A stretch of DNA of 33,166 nucleotides from Thiohalocapsa sp. (lineage in GTDB: Bacteria; Pseudomonadota; Gammaproteobacteria; Chromatiales; Chromatiaceae), in contig JANQFX010000059.1 in the NCBI GenBank assembly GCA_028277725.1, forward strand, positions 1 through 33,166, read 5' to 3'. The number at the start of each line of letters is the position of its first letter. The first letter of the stretch is position 1. Shown piece by piece: positions 16,708-24,270 of this stretch. The notes beneath the pieces were generated by a model. That model had not been told where the DNA came from. It saw only the letters and a list, made by a program, of their open reading frames with translations, and searched no databases. The position numbers and the translations under genes are program-made.

Positions 16708-17196
16708 TCAGGCGGCGCGCTGCTTGCCGGCGATGCGCTCGGACGGCACTGCCCTTCCGGTCTCTGCATGGCCGCCGTCGACGCCGCTCTGACGCCCCCC
16801 CCGTGCGACGAGATCGGCCAGGCTGATGTCGCTGAGGAAAGTGAAGATCTCGTCACTCAGTTGGTCCCAGAGGGAATGGGTCAAACAGCGCTGACCGTCC
16901 CGGCAGTTCTCCCGACCTCCGCAGCGGGTGAACTCAACCCACTCGTCGACGGCGCAGATGATGTCGGCGATGGAGATCTCCTCCGCCGGCTTGCCGAGAT
17001 AGTAGCCGCCGCCTGGGCCGCGAATACCGCGGACCAGTTGCTTGCCGCGCAATGCGGCGAAGAGCTGCTCGAGGTAGGACAAAGAGATGCCCTGATTGAC
17101 TGAGATGTCCGAGAGCGTGACCGGCCCCTTCCCAGAGTTTAGGGCCAGATCGAGCATCGCGGTCACCGCGTACCTGCCTTTGGTGGAGAGTCTCAT
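16708..17196 (-). CDS. iscR: Fe-S cluster-sensing regulator IscR (Rrf2 family), solitary
   Basis: The 162-residue product has the IscR N-terminus [19 protein letters not shown], a winged helix with [13 protein letters not shown] and GIRGPGGGY, and the cluster ligands Cys92, Cys98 and Cys104 (CX5CX5C) with His107 in CLTH, the same numbering as in E. coli IscR. It binds a [2Fe-2S] cluster and switches between repression of isc and regulation of other targets. Unusually, iscS, iscU and iscA do not follow: the next gene is a convergent histidine kinase. TTGACA on the minus strand at 17344-17339 may be a -35 box, but there is no clear -10. Identification as IscR rather than another Rrf2 sensor rests on exact ligand spacing. 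Confidence 0.88.
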   Translation of the reverse strand: MRLSTKGRYAVTAMLDLALNSGKGPVTLSDISVNQGISLSYLEQLFAALRGKQLVRGIRGPGGGYYLGKPAEEISIADIICAVDEWVEFTRCGGRENCRDGQRCLTHSLWDQLSDEIFTFLSDISLADLVARGGRQSGVDGGHAETGRAVPSERIAGKQRAA

Positions 17197-17613
17197 GGTG
17201 CATTGCCTTGAAAGCGTTGAGGGCCGAACCTGGTCCCGAAGTTGCCTAGTCCCCAATCACGGGTGCTGGGGGTTTCTTGGCGACACCTCAAGGGTTCAGC
17301 CTTTACCCGAGCCTAGAGCTTGGTTTTGGCGCTGCAATTGTCAAGTCCGCCCCGTCGATGACCAGACAGGCTTGGGCGCTGCGACGGCCTCAACCCAAGC
17401 GCGCGTGCGATTTGGCAGCCGGCGGTCGGGATGGTTCCCAAGCAGGACGACCGTTTGCGGCCGGCACGCAGCGAGGTCGCCTTGCCGCTAGGATGGGGCG
17501 GCGACGGGGGCTGGTGCTGGAATTGGGCGCCGGAACCCGATGCCCAAATAGGGGGCCGACGTCAGTCGCCGCAATCAGATGACAGGGTCGGGCGCCAAAG
17601 CTCGGCGCCAACG
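17197..17613. other. Intergenic region upstream of iscR
   Basis: This 417-base stretch shows no credible gene. It must contain the promoter of iscR (minus strand), and a TTGACA lies at 17344-17339. I could not find a convincing two-half IscR site by eye. Confidence 0.5.
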
Positions 17614-18117
17614 CTAGGCGATCGACGGCACGGGATGGCGGTGCTCTGGCGGGAACTGGGGCGGCGGGGCGATCCGGTGCCCGCCACGCAAGCAGTAGCC
17701 GAGCCACTTGGAGACGAAGAGGTTCGCTCGCCATTTGGTGAGCAGGGCTGGAGAGCGGTAGTGGCTGAAGATGGGCAAGGCGGTCTGCCGCAGGTCCAGC
17801 ACCTCGACTTGGCCGGCATCGTGGTACGCCTTGAGTACGGCGTCCGGCTCAGGCAGCCAGCAGGCCGCACTCTCCGCCGCCGGGAACAGGTGGGTCAGTC
17901 GCAGTACCGTGGTGTAGCGCGACTGCTCCAGGACTTCCAGCTGGAGGTGGGCGCAGTCGGACCGACGCGACACCAGCGTGCCCCGCGCACTCGGAAGGTC
18001 CGGTGCCAGTCGCAGGAGCACAGAGTAGTTCTCCTCGCATAACGCCATGAGGCCACCGACGGTAGGTTCGGCACCCGTGAGATCGATCTTGGCGAGGAAG
18101 CTGCTCGGCGCTTGCAT
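17614..18117 (-). CDS. DUF1249 (YqiB-like) protein
   Basis: The 167-residue product matches the DUF1249 family, known in E. coli as YqiB, next to the nudF-cpdA genes. Recognisable parts are LMALCEENYSVLLRLAPDLP, EVLEQSRYTTVLRLTH, a YHDAGQVEVLD segment and a C-terminal KWRANLFVSKWLGYCLRGG. It has no signal peptide or membrane segment, so it is probably cytosolic; its biochemical role is unknown. The thioredoxin gene lies 117 bases upstream on the same strand. The final 20 residues (PPPQFPPEHRHPVPSIA) are Pro-rich and disordered. Confidence 0.8.
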   Translation of the reverse strand: MQAPSSFLAKIDLTGAEPTVGGLMALCEENYSVLLRLAPDLPSARGTLVSRRSDCAHLQLEVLEQSRYTTVLRLTHLFPAAESAACWLPEPDAVLKAYHDAGQVEVLDLRQTALPIFSHYRSPALLTKWRANLFVSKWLGYCLRGGHRIAPPPQFPPEHRHPVPSIA

Positions 18118-18234
18118 AGGTGTAGCCGCGGGAACGCGCCACGGGGCAGGACGAGCCGCCGGGTAGCGCAGGTCGGTATGGACTTTGCGGGGACTCGATC
18201 GGCCCTGAGGACAATCGATCGACCCGGCGCGACC

Positions 18235-18609
18235 TCAGGCCGCGTTGCCACCCTGCTGCGCGGCAATCTCCGCGTGGACTTTTTCCATGTCCAATGCGCC
18301 GGCCTTCGTCAGCAACTCGCGGAAAGAGCTCTCCGGCAGCGCACCGGGCTGCGAGAAGATGATGACCTGATCGCGGAAGATCATCAGCGTCGGGATGGAG
18401 CGAATCTGGAACTGGGCCGCGATCTGCTGCTCGTCCTCGGTGTTGACCTTGGCGAAGACGATGTCGGCGTTGTCCTCCGAGACCTTCTCGAAGACCGGTG
18501 CGAAGCTCCGGCAAGGGCCGCACCAGGGCGCCCAAAAATCGACGACGATGAAGGGATTGTCGGAGATGGTGGATTCGAAGTTCTGCTGGTTCAGCTCGAT
18601 GACGGCCAT
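18235..18609 (-). CDS. Thioredoxin
   Basis: The 124-residue product has the thioredoxin fold signature FIVVDFWAPWCGPCRSFAP with the active-site WCGPC (Cys30 and Cys33), followed by the cis-proline motif SIPTLMIF. It should reduce disulfides in cytosolic proteins using a thioredoxin reductase encoded elsewhere. It is about 15 residues longer than E. coli TrxA, with an extra C-terminal helix (MEKVHAEIAAQQGGNAA). Upstream is the RyR-domain gene, downstream the DUF1249 gene, all on the minus strand with gaps over 100 bases. Confidence 0.93.
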   Translation of the reverse strand: MAVIELNQQNFESTISDNPFIVVDFWAPWCGPCRSFAPVFEKVSEDNADIVFAKVNTEDEQQIAAQFQIRSIPTLMIFRDQVIIFSQPGALPESSFRELLTKAGALDMEKVHAEIAAQQGGNAA

Positions 18610-18741
18610 GGGACGGACTCGCAATTCCGATGGTTGAGTTGCGCGGCAGGATAACAGATCGTTTCTGGGCTCGCAGTTGCCGGCGGTGGGCCGGGACGGC
18701 CACCCTTGCTCTGTGCACGCCGGCCTCGCGACCATTTGGCG

Positions 18742-20562
18742 TCAATACTCGAAGGTCCAAGTCAGGCGTCCCTGAGCGTCGACCAGGACCCGCTTCCCGC
18801 CTCCAATGGAACCCTTGGCCCCAGCCGTCGCAGCGACGCCGAGCACACACTCGATCGATGTCCTCTGGCGGAGCCAGGCCTCGAGCGCTGCCGGTCCGGC
18901 GAGCGGGATTCTCCGTTCGGCCCGTTGCAGCAGGTCCAGCATCGCGAGCCGCTTCTTGGCGTTCGCATCCGCGAGCATGTCGGGTAGCGGTCTCGGCAGC
19001 AGAATCAGCAGCCCGGCGTCGAACCGACTGCATGCCAACGCCGCGACGACCCCGGCGAACGCGTCCTCAAGGTTCAGCGCAAGCGTCAGGCCCCGGTCGG
19101 GATACCGGGCCGACAGCCGCAGCAGTACCTCCGTGGCGGCGGCTCGCAGCCAGGCGGGCTGGACCTCATCCGCGTCGCCCTCGTCGATCTTCCCGGCTGC
19201 TCGCACGGCCACCATGAGCCGGCGAACGACTCCGAGCCCGGACCGGGCCAGCAAGGCCGGTAGCAGGCGTACCGCGAATCGGTCCAGGTCCTTCATCGGG
19301 CCAGACAGGTCGTCATAGGGGATGAGCTGTGGATGTCGCTTCTCGGCGTTGTCGCGCACCGCCCCATACCGCCAACCGTCGAGCCAGCGCTCCACGGACC
19401 ATCGCCGATGTTCGACGATGGCCAGTCGCTCCACCTCGGTGGGCCTGAAGGCAAAGGACTCGACCAGTTCCTCTGGCACCGCGCGGCAGTCCGTCAGGGC
19501 AAGCTTCGCGCTGAGGTGGTCGGCCTGATGTCGGTTGGCGTCGCGATACGACGTCGCCAGCTCCGCCCAGGGCTGACCTGAGGGCGCCGCGGCCGGGTCG
19601 CGCCCCTGCGCGAAGGAGGTGTCGCGGTAGTGCTCGTGGATGACCTCTGCCAAGCGATCATCACGACCGCCCAGCAGTACCTGGGGCGACAGGGCCAAAT
19701 CCAGCGGACACAGGGGTACCAACTGGCCATCCCAGGCAGACATCGGTCCCGCCGGGCGCTCGTCGTCCAACGCGAGCAGAATCAACGGCGAGGCACCGGC
19801 CTCGGCCGCCTGGGCCCGGAGTCGGCGGGCGCCGGACAGGACCTGTTCGGGCAGCGACTCGCCAACCACCATCAGAGAGACCGGCGGCGTCTCGTCGAAC
19901 CCAGGGGCCGCTGGAGGGCAGAAGCGGAGTCGCGCACAGACAGGCGCCATGGGATGCCGTGCCTCGATCCACCGCGCCCAACGCCCCGGCTCCGAGTCGA
20001 TGAGGGTCAACACAGGCGGCTCATCGGCGTACTGACCGATGCGCATGACATGCAGAGCGATGGCCCGGTTCAGGGCACCGAACCCCGCAATCACGAGATG
20101 CAGCCTCTGTCCGAACAACGGGTCGAAGCCGACGTGTAGATGCCAGCGGGCGAACAACGTGCGCGCGGCGATGCGATGGGGATAGAGCCAGTCGACGCGT
20201 ACGCCGGGCACGACATCGGGGAGCGTCGAGGGATCGACAGCCGAGGCGACGGTGGACGACTCGGAAAGGTCGGGGGGATCCGTCTCCGTGCCGCGCATGC
20301 TCAGCACGATCAGTCGCAGCCCGCCGCGTCGCTGCGCTGCAACGGCCGCGGCGGCGGACAGCGCCGCGGGCAGTTCGGCGTCGTCCGCCGTGAGCAGGGT
20401 CTCTGGTCCCACCGGCAAGCCCCGCGCTGGAAGACGCTCGAAGCGGCGAACCTGCACTCCACCCGCCGTCAACACCCGCGCAGCGCGCTGCGATAGCGGG
20501 TGTCCACCGAGGGCGATCACCCGCTCTCGTCGGGGCCGGCGAGCCCTACCCTCAGGGCTCAT
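18742..20562 (-). CDS. NAD(P)-binding-like protein with RyR domain
   Basis: The 606-residue protein has three parts. The N-terminal half contains two Rossmann-like regions: ERVIALGGHPLSQRAARVL at 13-31 and, more clearly, HLVIAGFGALNRAIALHVM at 155-173, resembling TrkA-N domains of potassium-channel regulators. A RyR domain (about 330-430) follows: SYRDANRHQADHL, then EHRRWSVERWLDGWRYG at 384-400, KRHPQLIPYDDL and KDLDRF, the repeat first seen in ryanodine receptors. The C-terminal ~150 residues are a further alpha/beta-looking domain that I cannot name. No membrane helices are apparent. RyR domains in bacteria often accompany nucleotide-sensing or ion-channel-like proteins (inference from family reports). 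Its start overlaps the cyclotransferase gene by 11 bases, so they are translationally coupled. Confidence 0.8.
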   Translation of the reverse strand: MSPEGRARRPRRERVIALGGHPLSQRAARVLTAGGVQVRRFERLPARGLPVGPETLLTADDAELPAALSAAAAVAAQRRGGLRLIVLSMRGTETDPPDLSESSTVASAVDPSTLPDVVPGVRVDWLYPHRIAARTLFARWHLHVGFDPLFGQRLHLVIAGFGALNRAIALHVMRIGQYADEPPVLTLIDSEPGRWARWIEARHPMAPVCARLRFCPPAAPGFDETPPVSLMVVGESLPEQVLSGARRLRAQAAEAGASPLILLALDDERPAGPMSAWDGQLVPLCPLDLALSPQVLLGGRDDRLAEVIHEHYRDTSFAQGRDPAAAPSGQPWAELATSYRDANRHQADHLSAKLALTDCRAVPEELVESFAFRPTEVERLAIVEHRRWSVERWLDGWRYGAVRDNAEKRHPQLIPYDDLSGPMKDLDRFAVRLLPALLARSGLGVVRRLMVAVRAAGKIDEGDADEVQPAWLRAAATEVLLRLSARYPDRGLTLALNLEDAFAGVVAALACSRFDAGLLILLPRPLPDMLADANAKKRLAMLDLLQRAERRIPLAGPAALEAWLRQRTSIECVLGVAATAGAKGSIGGGKRVLVDAQGRLTWTFEY

Positions 20563-20938
20563 GATGGCCTGCGGTGAAGCGCCGCCAGTCGCCGTGGGGC
20601 AGCCTTGCCTTGCCCTGTCGCGACCCTCGATAGAGATAGACCCAAGCGCGACCGAAGGCAGTACCGATCAGACGACGATCGTAGAGGCGCGGATACTCCT
20701 CCAGCCAATCCAAGCGCCGCAGTCCCGCCGTATCGACGGCATAGACCTCCCCCTGGACGGCGATCCCTCCACCCGGGAGCAGACCGGGAAAGGCGCCGAG
20801 CACGATCAGGCTGTAACACGGCTCCGTGCGATGCGCCCCGAGGTAGGTCGCATCGGCGAGCAGGTGATGATTCGCCTGCCCGCGAAGCAGGGTCCCATAG
20901 ACGAAGACCCTAGGATGCACAGCCCCGCCGCTCGGCAT
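20552..20938 (-). CDS. Gamma-glutamylcyclotransferase-like (AIG2-type) protein
   Basis: The 128-residue product starts with the substrate-loop signature VFVYGTLLRG and has the conserved acidic pair in LDWLEEYP, near residues 80-81, which holds the catalytic glutamate of the family. Such enzymes release 5-oxoproline from gamma-glutamyl amines or dipeptides. The ATG at 20938 is chosen; TTG at 20947 would overlap the DJ-1 stop (TTGA), and GTG further in would also be possible. The 3' end overlaps the RyR gene by 11 bases. Its substrate cannot be read from sequence. Confidence 0.85.
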   Translation of the reverse strand: MPSGGAVHPRVFVYGTLLRGQANHHLLADATYLGAHRTEPCYSLIVLGAFPGLLPGGGIAVQGEVYAVDTAGLRRLDWLEEYPRLYDRRLIGTAFGRAWVYLYRGSRQGKARLPHGDWRRFTAGHHEP

Positions 20939-20943
20939 CCCGC

Positions 20944-21162
20944 TCAAGGCTCGATGCGGCTACCGAGCACCGCGAGGAACTGTCGCATCCATTCCGGGTG
21001 AGCGGGCCAGGCCGGGGCCGTGACCAGTTCGCCGTGGGTGTGGGCATTGTCGAAGGTGGTCGCGACCTCGTGCCCCACCATGGTGAGGATTTGAAAGGGC
21101 ACCATGACCTCGTAGTCTTCAACGTAGTCACCGACCGACATCAGAATGCGCTTGGCGGCCAT
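20944..21162 (-). pseudogene. DJ-1/PfpI family gene with internal in-frame deletion
   Basis: The product is only 72 residues. Residues 1-39 (MAAKRILMSVGDYVEDYEVM...) are the N-terminal strand-helix of a DJ-1/PfpI protein. Residues 40-72 end with LVTAPAWPAHPEWMRQFLAV...IEP, which is the C-terminal end of the same family. Usual members are about 185-195 residues, so roughly 115 residues in the middle, including the nucleophile-elbow Cys (AAICHG region), are missing while the frame is kept. GAGGAG stands eight bases before the ATG, so it may be translated, but it cannot be an active hydrolase or glyoxalase. Its stop abuts the cyclotransferase start. It is a pseudogene remnant or, less likely, a mini-protein still serving as translational lead for the operon. 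Confidence 0.72.
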
Positions 21163-21530
21163 CGCTTCGCTCCTCAACTTGTGTTGTCATGATCGGAGTT
21201 GCCATGATCCGGCATATCAGCATGCACCGGTGTCGGCAAGCGTCGCCGACTATAAGCCAACGCCAGGTCTACGCGCACGCCCATGTCCGATGTCGACGGA
21301 GGCGTTCCGCGCACCGACGGCAGACCCGCGGCAGCTGTCGTTGTTCGATATCGAGCCACCTATTGCACGCCCCTTCCGTTAGCATATGGCCACTGGTCCG
21401 CCTCGAGGACACCGCCGCACGGGCGTGACTTCCGCGCGAATCCAGCACATTCAATCGCTAGGATCGTTGAGCGCTGTGTTCGCTCGCAGCGCCCGGCAGT
21501 CGCGAGACAGAAGCCGCCAAGAGACGTCAG
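21163..21530. other. Divergent intergenic region
   Basis: The 368 bases between the DJ-1 remnant (-) and the deacetylase (+) hold no gene that I can support. It should contain promoters for both directions. CATGATC occurs at 21188 and 21204, about one and a half turns apart, and could be paired half-sites; no -35/-10 pair is convincing. Confidence 0.4.
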
Positions 21531-22547
21531 ATGCGCCAGCTTTCGGCATCAAGAGAGGCTTCGCCGCCGCGCGGCTCGATACGAGCGCGCTCCCCCCGAC
21601 GCTTACTCGCTGCGGCTGGCGCACGGGTCGCAAGCGGCTTCGGCGCCCCCCGCCTCTCCGTGCTCTTCTTCCACCGCGTTCTGCGGCAACCCGACCCGCT
21701 GCGCCCGGACGAGCCCGATGCGGAACAGTTCGCCCGGATCGCCGACTGGTTGGCAACCTACTTCAGGCCGGTCTCACTCTCGGAGGGGCTGGAGCGGCTC
21801 GACAATGGCACCCTGCCGAGCGGTGCCGTTTGCGTCACCTTCGACGACGGATACGAGGACAACCTCTCCGTCGCCGCACCCATTTGTCGCGCGCGGGATA
21901 TCCCGCTGACTCTCTTCGTTGCCAGCGGCTACCTGGACGGCGGCATCATGTGGAACGACCTGGTCATCGAGTCCATCAGGCACCTCACGCCTGGTGTCCT
22001 GGACCTCGGTGATCTCGGCTACGGTCGACATCAGGTCGAGGACGACGCGACTCGGCTCGCGGCCATCGGCTCGTTGCTTGGGCAGTGGAAATACCTGCCC
22101 ATGCAGCGTCGCAGCGAGCTGGCCGAAACGCTGGCTGCTCGCTCCGGACACAGCGTCGCATCCCCCATGCTCGCTCGAAACCAGGTCAGTCAACTGGCCA
22201 ACGACGGCATCGAAATCGGTGGCCATACCGTCTCGCACCCCATTCTCGCCCAAATGGACGCGGCCACGGCAAGACAGGAAATCGCCGACAATAAGGACGC
22301 GTTGGAAGGACTGACCGGGCGCCCACTGAAGTTCTTCGCCTATCCCAACGGTCTGCCCCAGAAGGACTTCAACGAAGAGCACGAGTCCCTGGTCAAGCGT
22401 CTCGGTTATCAGGCCGCCCTATCGACCGAATCAGGGGTATCCTCGACCCAGACCAATCGCTACTGCCTACCACGCTTCACCCCCTGGGACAGATCGGAGC
22501 ACCGTTTCGTCCTGCGGACGCTGTTGAACACGCGCCATGCTCGCTGA
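21531..22547 (+). CDS. Polysaccharide deacetylase family protein (NodB homology)
   Basis: The 338-residue product carries the NodB metal triad. The first motif is CVTFDDGYEDN with Asp105/Asp106, and the second is GHTVSHPIL with His232 and His236. The TFDDGY motif gives the catalytic base and the metal ligand. A YPNG block follows near 293 (motif 3). Such enzymes remove N- or O-acetyl groups from polysaccharides. No clear signal peptide is seen: the first ~30 residues are basic. The start at 21531 has a weak ribosome site and a later start is possible. The two genes after it are exosortase-A-type exopolysaccharide genes, so an exopolysaccharide role is likely. Confidence 0.88.
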   Translation: MRQLSASREASPPRGSIRARSPRRLLAAAGARVASGFGAPRLSVLFFHRVLRQPDPLRPDEPDAEQFARIADWLATYFRPVSLSEGLERLDNGTLPSGAVCVTFDDGYEDNLSVAAPICRARDIPLTLFVASGYLDGGIMWNDLVIESIRHLTPGVLDLGDLGYGRHQVEDDATRLAAIGSLLGQWKYLPMQRRSELAETLAARSGHSVASPMLARNQVSQLANDGIEIGGHTVSHPILAQMDAATARQEIADNKDALEGLTGRPLKFFAYPNGLPQKDFNEEHESLVKRLGYQAALSTESGVSSTQTNRYCLPRFTPWDRSEHRFVLRTLLNTRHAR

Positions 22548-22677
22548 AGATCCCTCCCAAGGCCAGAGAGGCGCAGGCGCTGAACCGTTGAGCCCTTCCG
22601 AGCAAATCGCACGTCACCCGATCGACCGTCTCGAGCCCCGAGCGCCCTACCGCTCATGACTCAATTGCAGGCAGCAC

Positions 22678-24270
22678 ATGTCTTTTCTGCTCCATGAACC
22701 CATTCGCCGCGCTGCAAACCTGACACCGGATGCGCCTGCCCTTCTGTGGAAGAAGGAGGTGCTCGACTACCGTCGGTTGGCCGATCTCATCAACCGTGTC
22801 GCCGGCGGTCTTCGACACCTAGGGATTCGCAAGGGCGAACGTGTCGCGGTCTACCTGCCGAAGCAATTCGAGACCGTCTGCGCCTTCTTCGGGGCGTCCG
22901 CGGCCGGCGGCACGTTCGTGCCCATCAATCCGATCCTCAAGCCGGAGCAGGTCCGTCACATCCTGCACGACTGCAAAGCTCAGGTCCTGGTGACGAGCGC
23001 CGATCGAGAAGAACTGCTGCGTGCCGAACTCGCGAACTGCGAGCAGCTCCGCCAGGTCGTCATAACGGGTGCGCGCGAGCCCGAGCCCGAAGTCGATACC
23101 CCCTATGAGTGCCTGCCGTGGGCGTATTTGGCGACGAGCGAGCCCGCAGCGGACAACCTGCGCATCGACTACGACGTCGCCGCCATCCTCTATACCTCGG
23201 GCAGCACGGGTCGGCCGAAGGGCGTCGTGCTATCGCATCGAAACATGCTGGCCGGCGCGGAAAGCGTCGCCACCTACCTTTGTAACCGGGCCTCGGACCG
23301 ATTGTTGGCTGTGCTCCCGTTCAGCTTCGACTACGGTCTGAGCCAGCTGACGACGGCCTTTAGCGTCGGCGCATCGGTCGTGCTGATGGACTACCTGCTG
23401 CCGGCCGATGTCATCCGCGCCGTTTCGCGTCATGCGGTGACCGGACTCGCCGCGGTGCCGCCGTTGTGGAATCAGCTCGCCGCGCTGGACTGGCCGACGG
23501 CGGCCGTCCAAAGCCTCAGGTACATCACCAACTCGGGCGGTGCGATGCCCGTCGAGACAACCCGCCGTCTGCGGTCGCTGCTGCCGACGACGGATATCTA
23601 TCTGATGTACGGACTGACCGAGGCATTCAGATCGACCTATCTACCTCCTGCGGAGATCGACGCGCGGCCCGACTCCATCGGCAAGGCCATTCCCAACGCC
23701 GAGATCATGGTCGTTCGGCCCGATGGGACCGAGTGCGACGCAAACGAGCCCGGGGAGTTGGTCCACCGGGGCGCCCTGGTCGCACTCGGCTACTGGGGTG
23801 ACCCGGACAAGACTGCGATTCGTTTCCGCCCGGCGCCCGGCCACCCGACCGAGCTTCCCAACCCGGAATTGGCCGTTTGGTCCGGAGACACCGTCCGGCG
23901 GGACGACGACGGTTATCTGTATTTCGTCGGGCGCACGGACGATCAAATCAAGACATCCGGATATCGCGTCAGCCCCGGAGAGATCGAGGAGATCGCCCAC
24001 CAGCTGCCGGATATCGAACAGGCCGTCGCCTTCGGCGTCCCCCATCCGCAGCTCGGTAGCGCCATCGTCCTGCTGTTCCAGGCGCGGAGTGCCAGTATCG
24101 ACCCAGAGACCGTCCGCAGCCACTGTCGCACCCACTTACCGACCTACATGGTTCCCGGCCTCATCGAACGCGTGGACGAAATGCCCAGAAACCCCAACGG
24201 CAAGCTGGACCGGAAATCCCTATCGGTTCGCTACAGCGAGACCTTCACCGATCACTCGCAGGACCCATGA
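22678..24270 (+). CDS. AMP-forming acyl-CoA ligase, exosortase A system-associated
   Basis: The 530-residue ANL-family enzyme has the P-loop YTSGSTGRPKGVVLSHRN near 175, YGLTEAFRSTYLPP near 315, the hinge region SGDTVRRDDDGYLYFVGRTDDQIKTSGYRVSP and a terminal lysine in NPNGKLDRKSL. Together with the PLP decarboxylase next door it corresponds to the ligase that accompanies exosortase-A (PEP-CTERM) polysaccharide clusters (TIGR03098 type, by recollection). It probably loads an amino acid or organic acid onto an acyl-carrier protein. The stop TGA overlaps the next gene's ATG (ATGA), so synthesis is coupled. The usual small acyl-carrier gene is not seen here. Confidence 0.87.
   Translation: MSFLLHEPIRRAANLTPDAPALLWKKEVLDYRRLADLINRVAGGLRHLGIRKGERVAVYLPKQFETVCAFFGASAAGGTFVPINPILKPEQVRHILHDCKAQVLVTSADREELLRAELANCEQLRQVVITGAREPEPEVDTPYECLPWAYLATSEPAADNLRIDYDVAAILYTSGSTGRPKGVVLSHRNMLAGAESVATYLCNRASDRLLAVLPFSFDYGLSQLTTAFSVGASVVLMDYLLPADVIRAVSRHAVTGLAAVPPLWNQLAALDWPTAAVQSLRYITNSGGAMPVETTRRLRSLLPTTDIYLMYGLTEAFRSTYLPPAEIDARPDSIGKAIPNAEIMVVRPDGTECDANEPGELVHRGALVALGYWGDPDKTAIRFRPAPGHPTELPNPELAVWSGDTVRRDDDGYLYFVGRTDDQIKTSGYRVSPGEIEEIAHQLPDIEQAVAFGVPHPQLGSAIVLLFQARSASIDPETVRSHCRTHLPTYMVPGLIERVDEMPRNPNGKLDRKSLSVRYSETFTDHSQDP

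Noticed and set aside
17316..17344. Minus-strand sigma-70 promoter for iscR from TTGACA
   Set aside because: The -35 is perfect but no acceptable -10 lies 16-18 bases downstream, so it is not listed as a feature.
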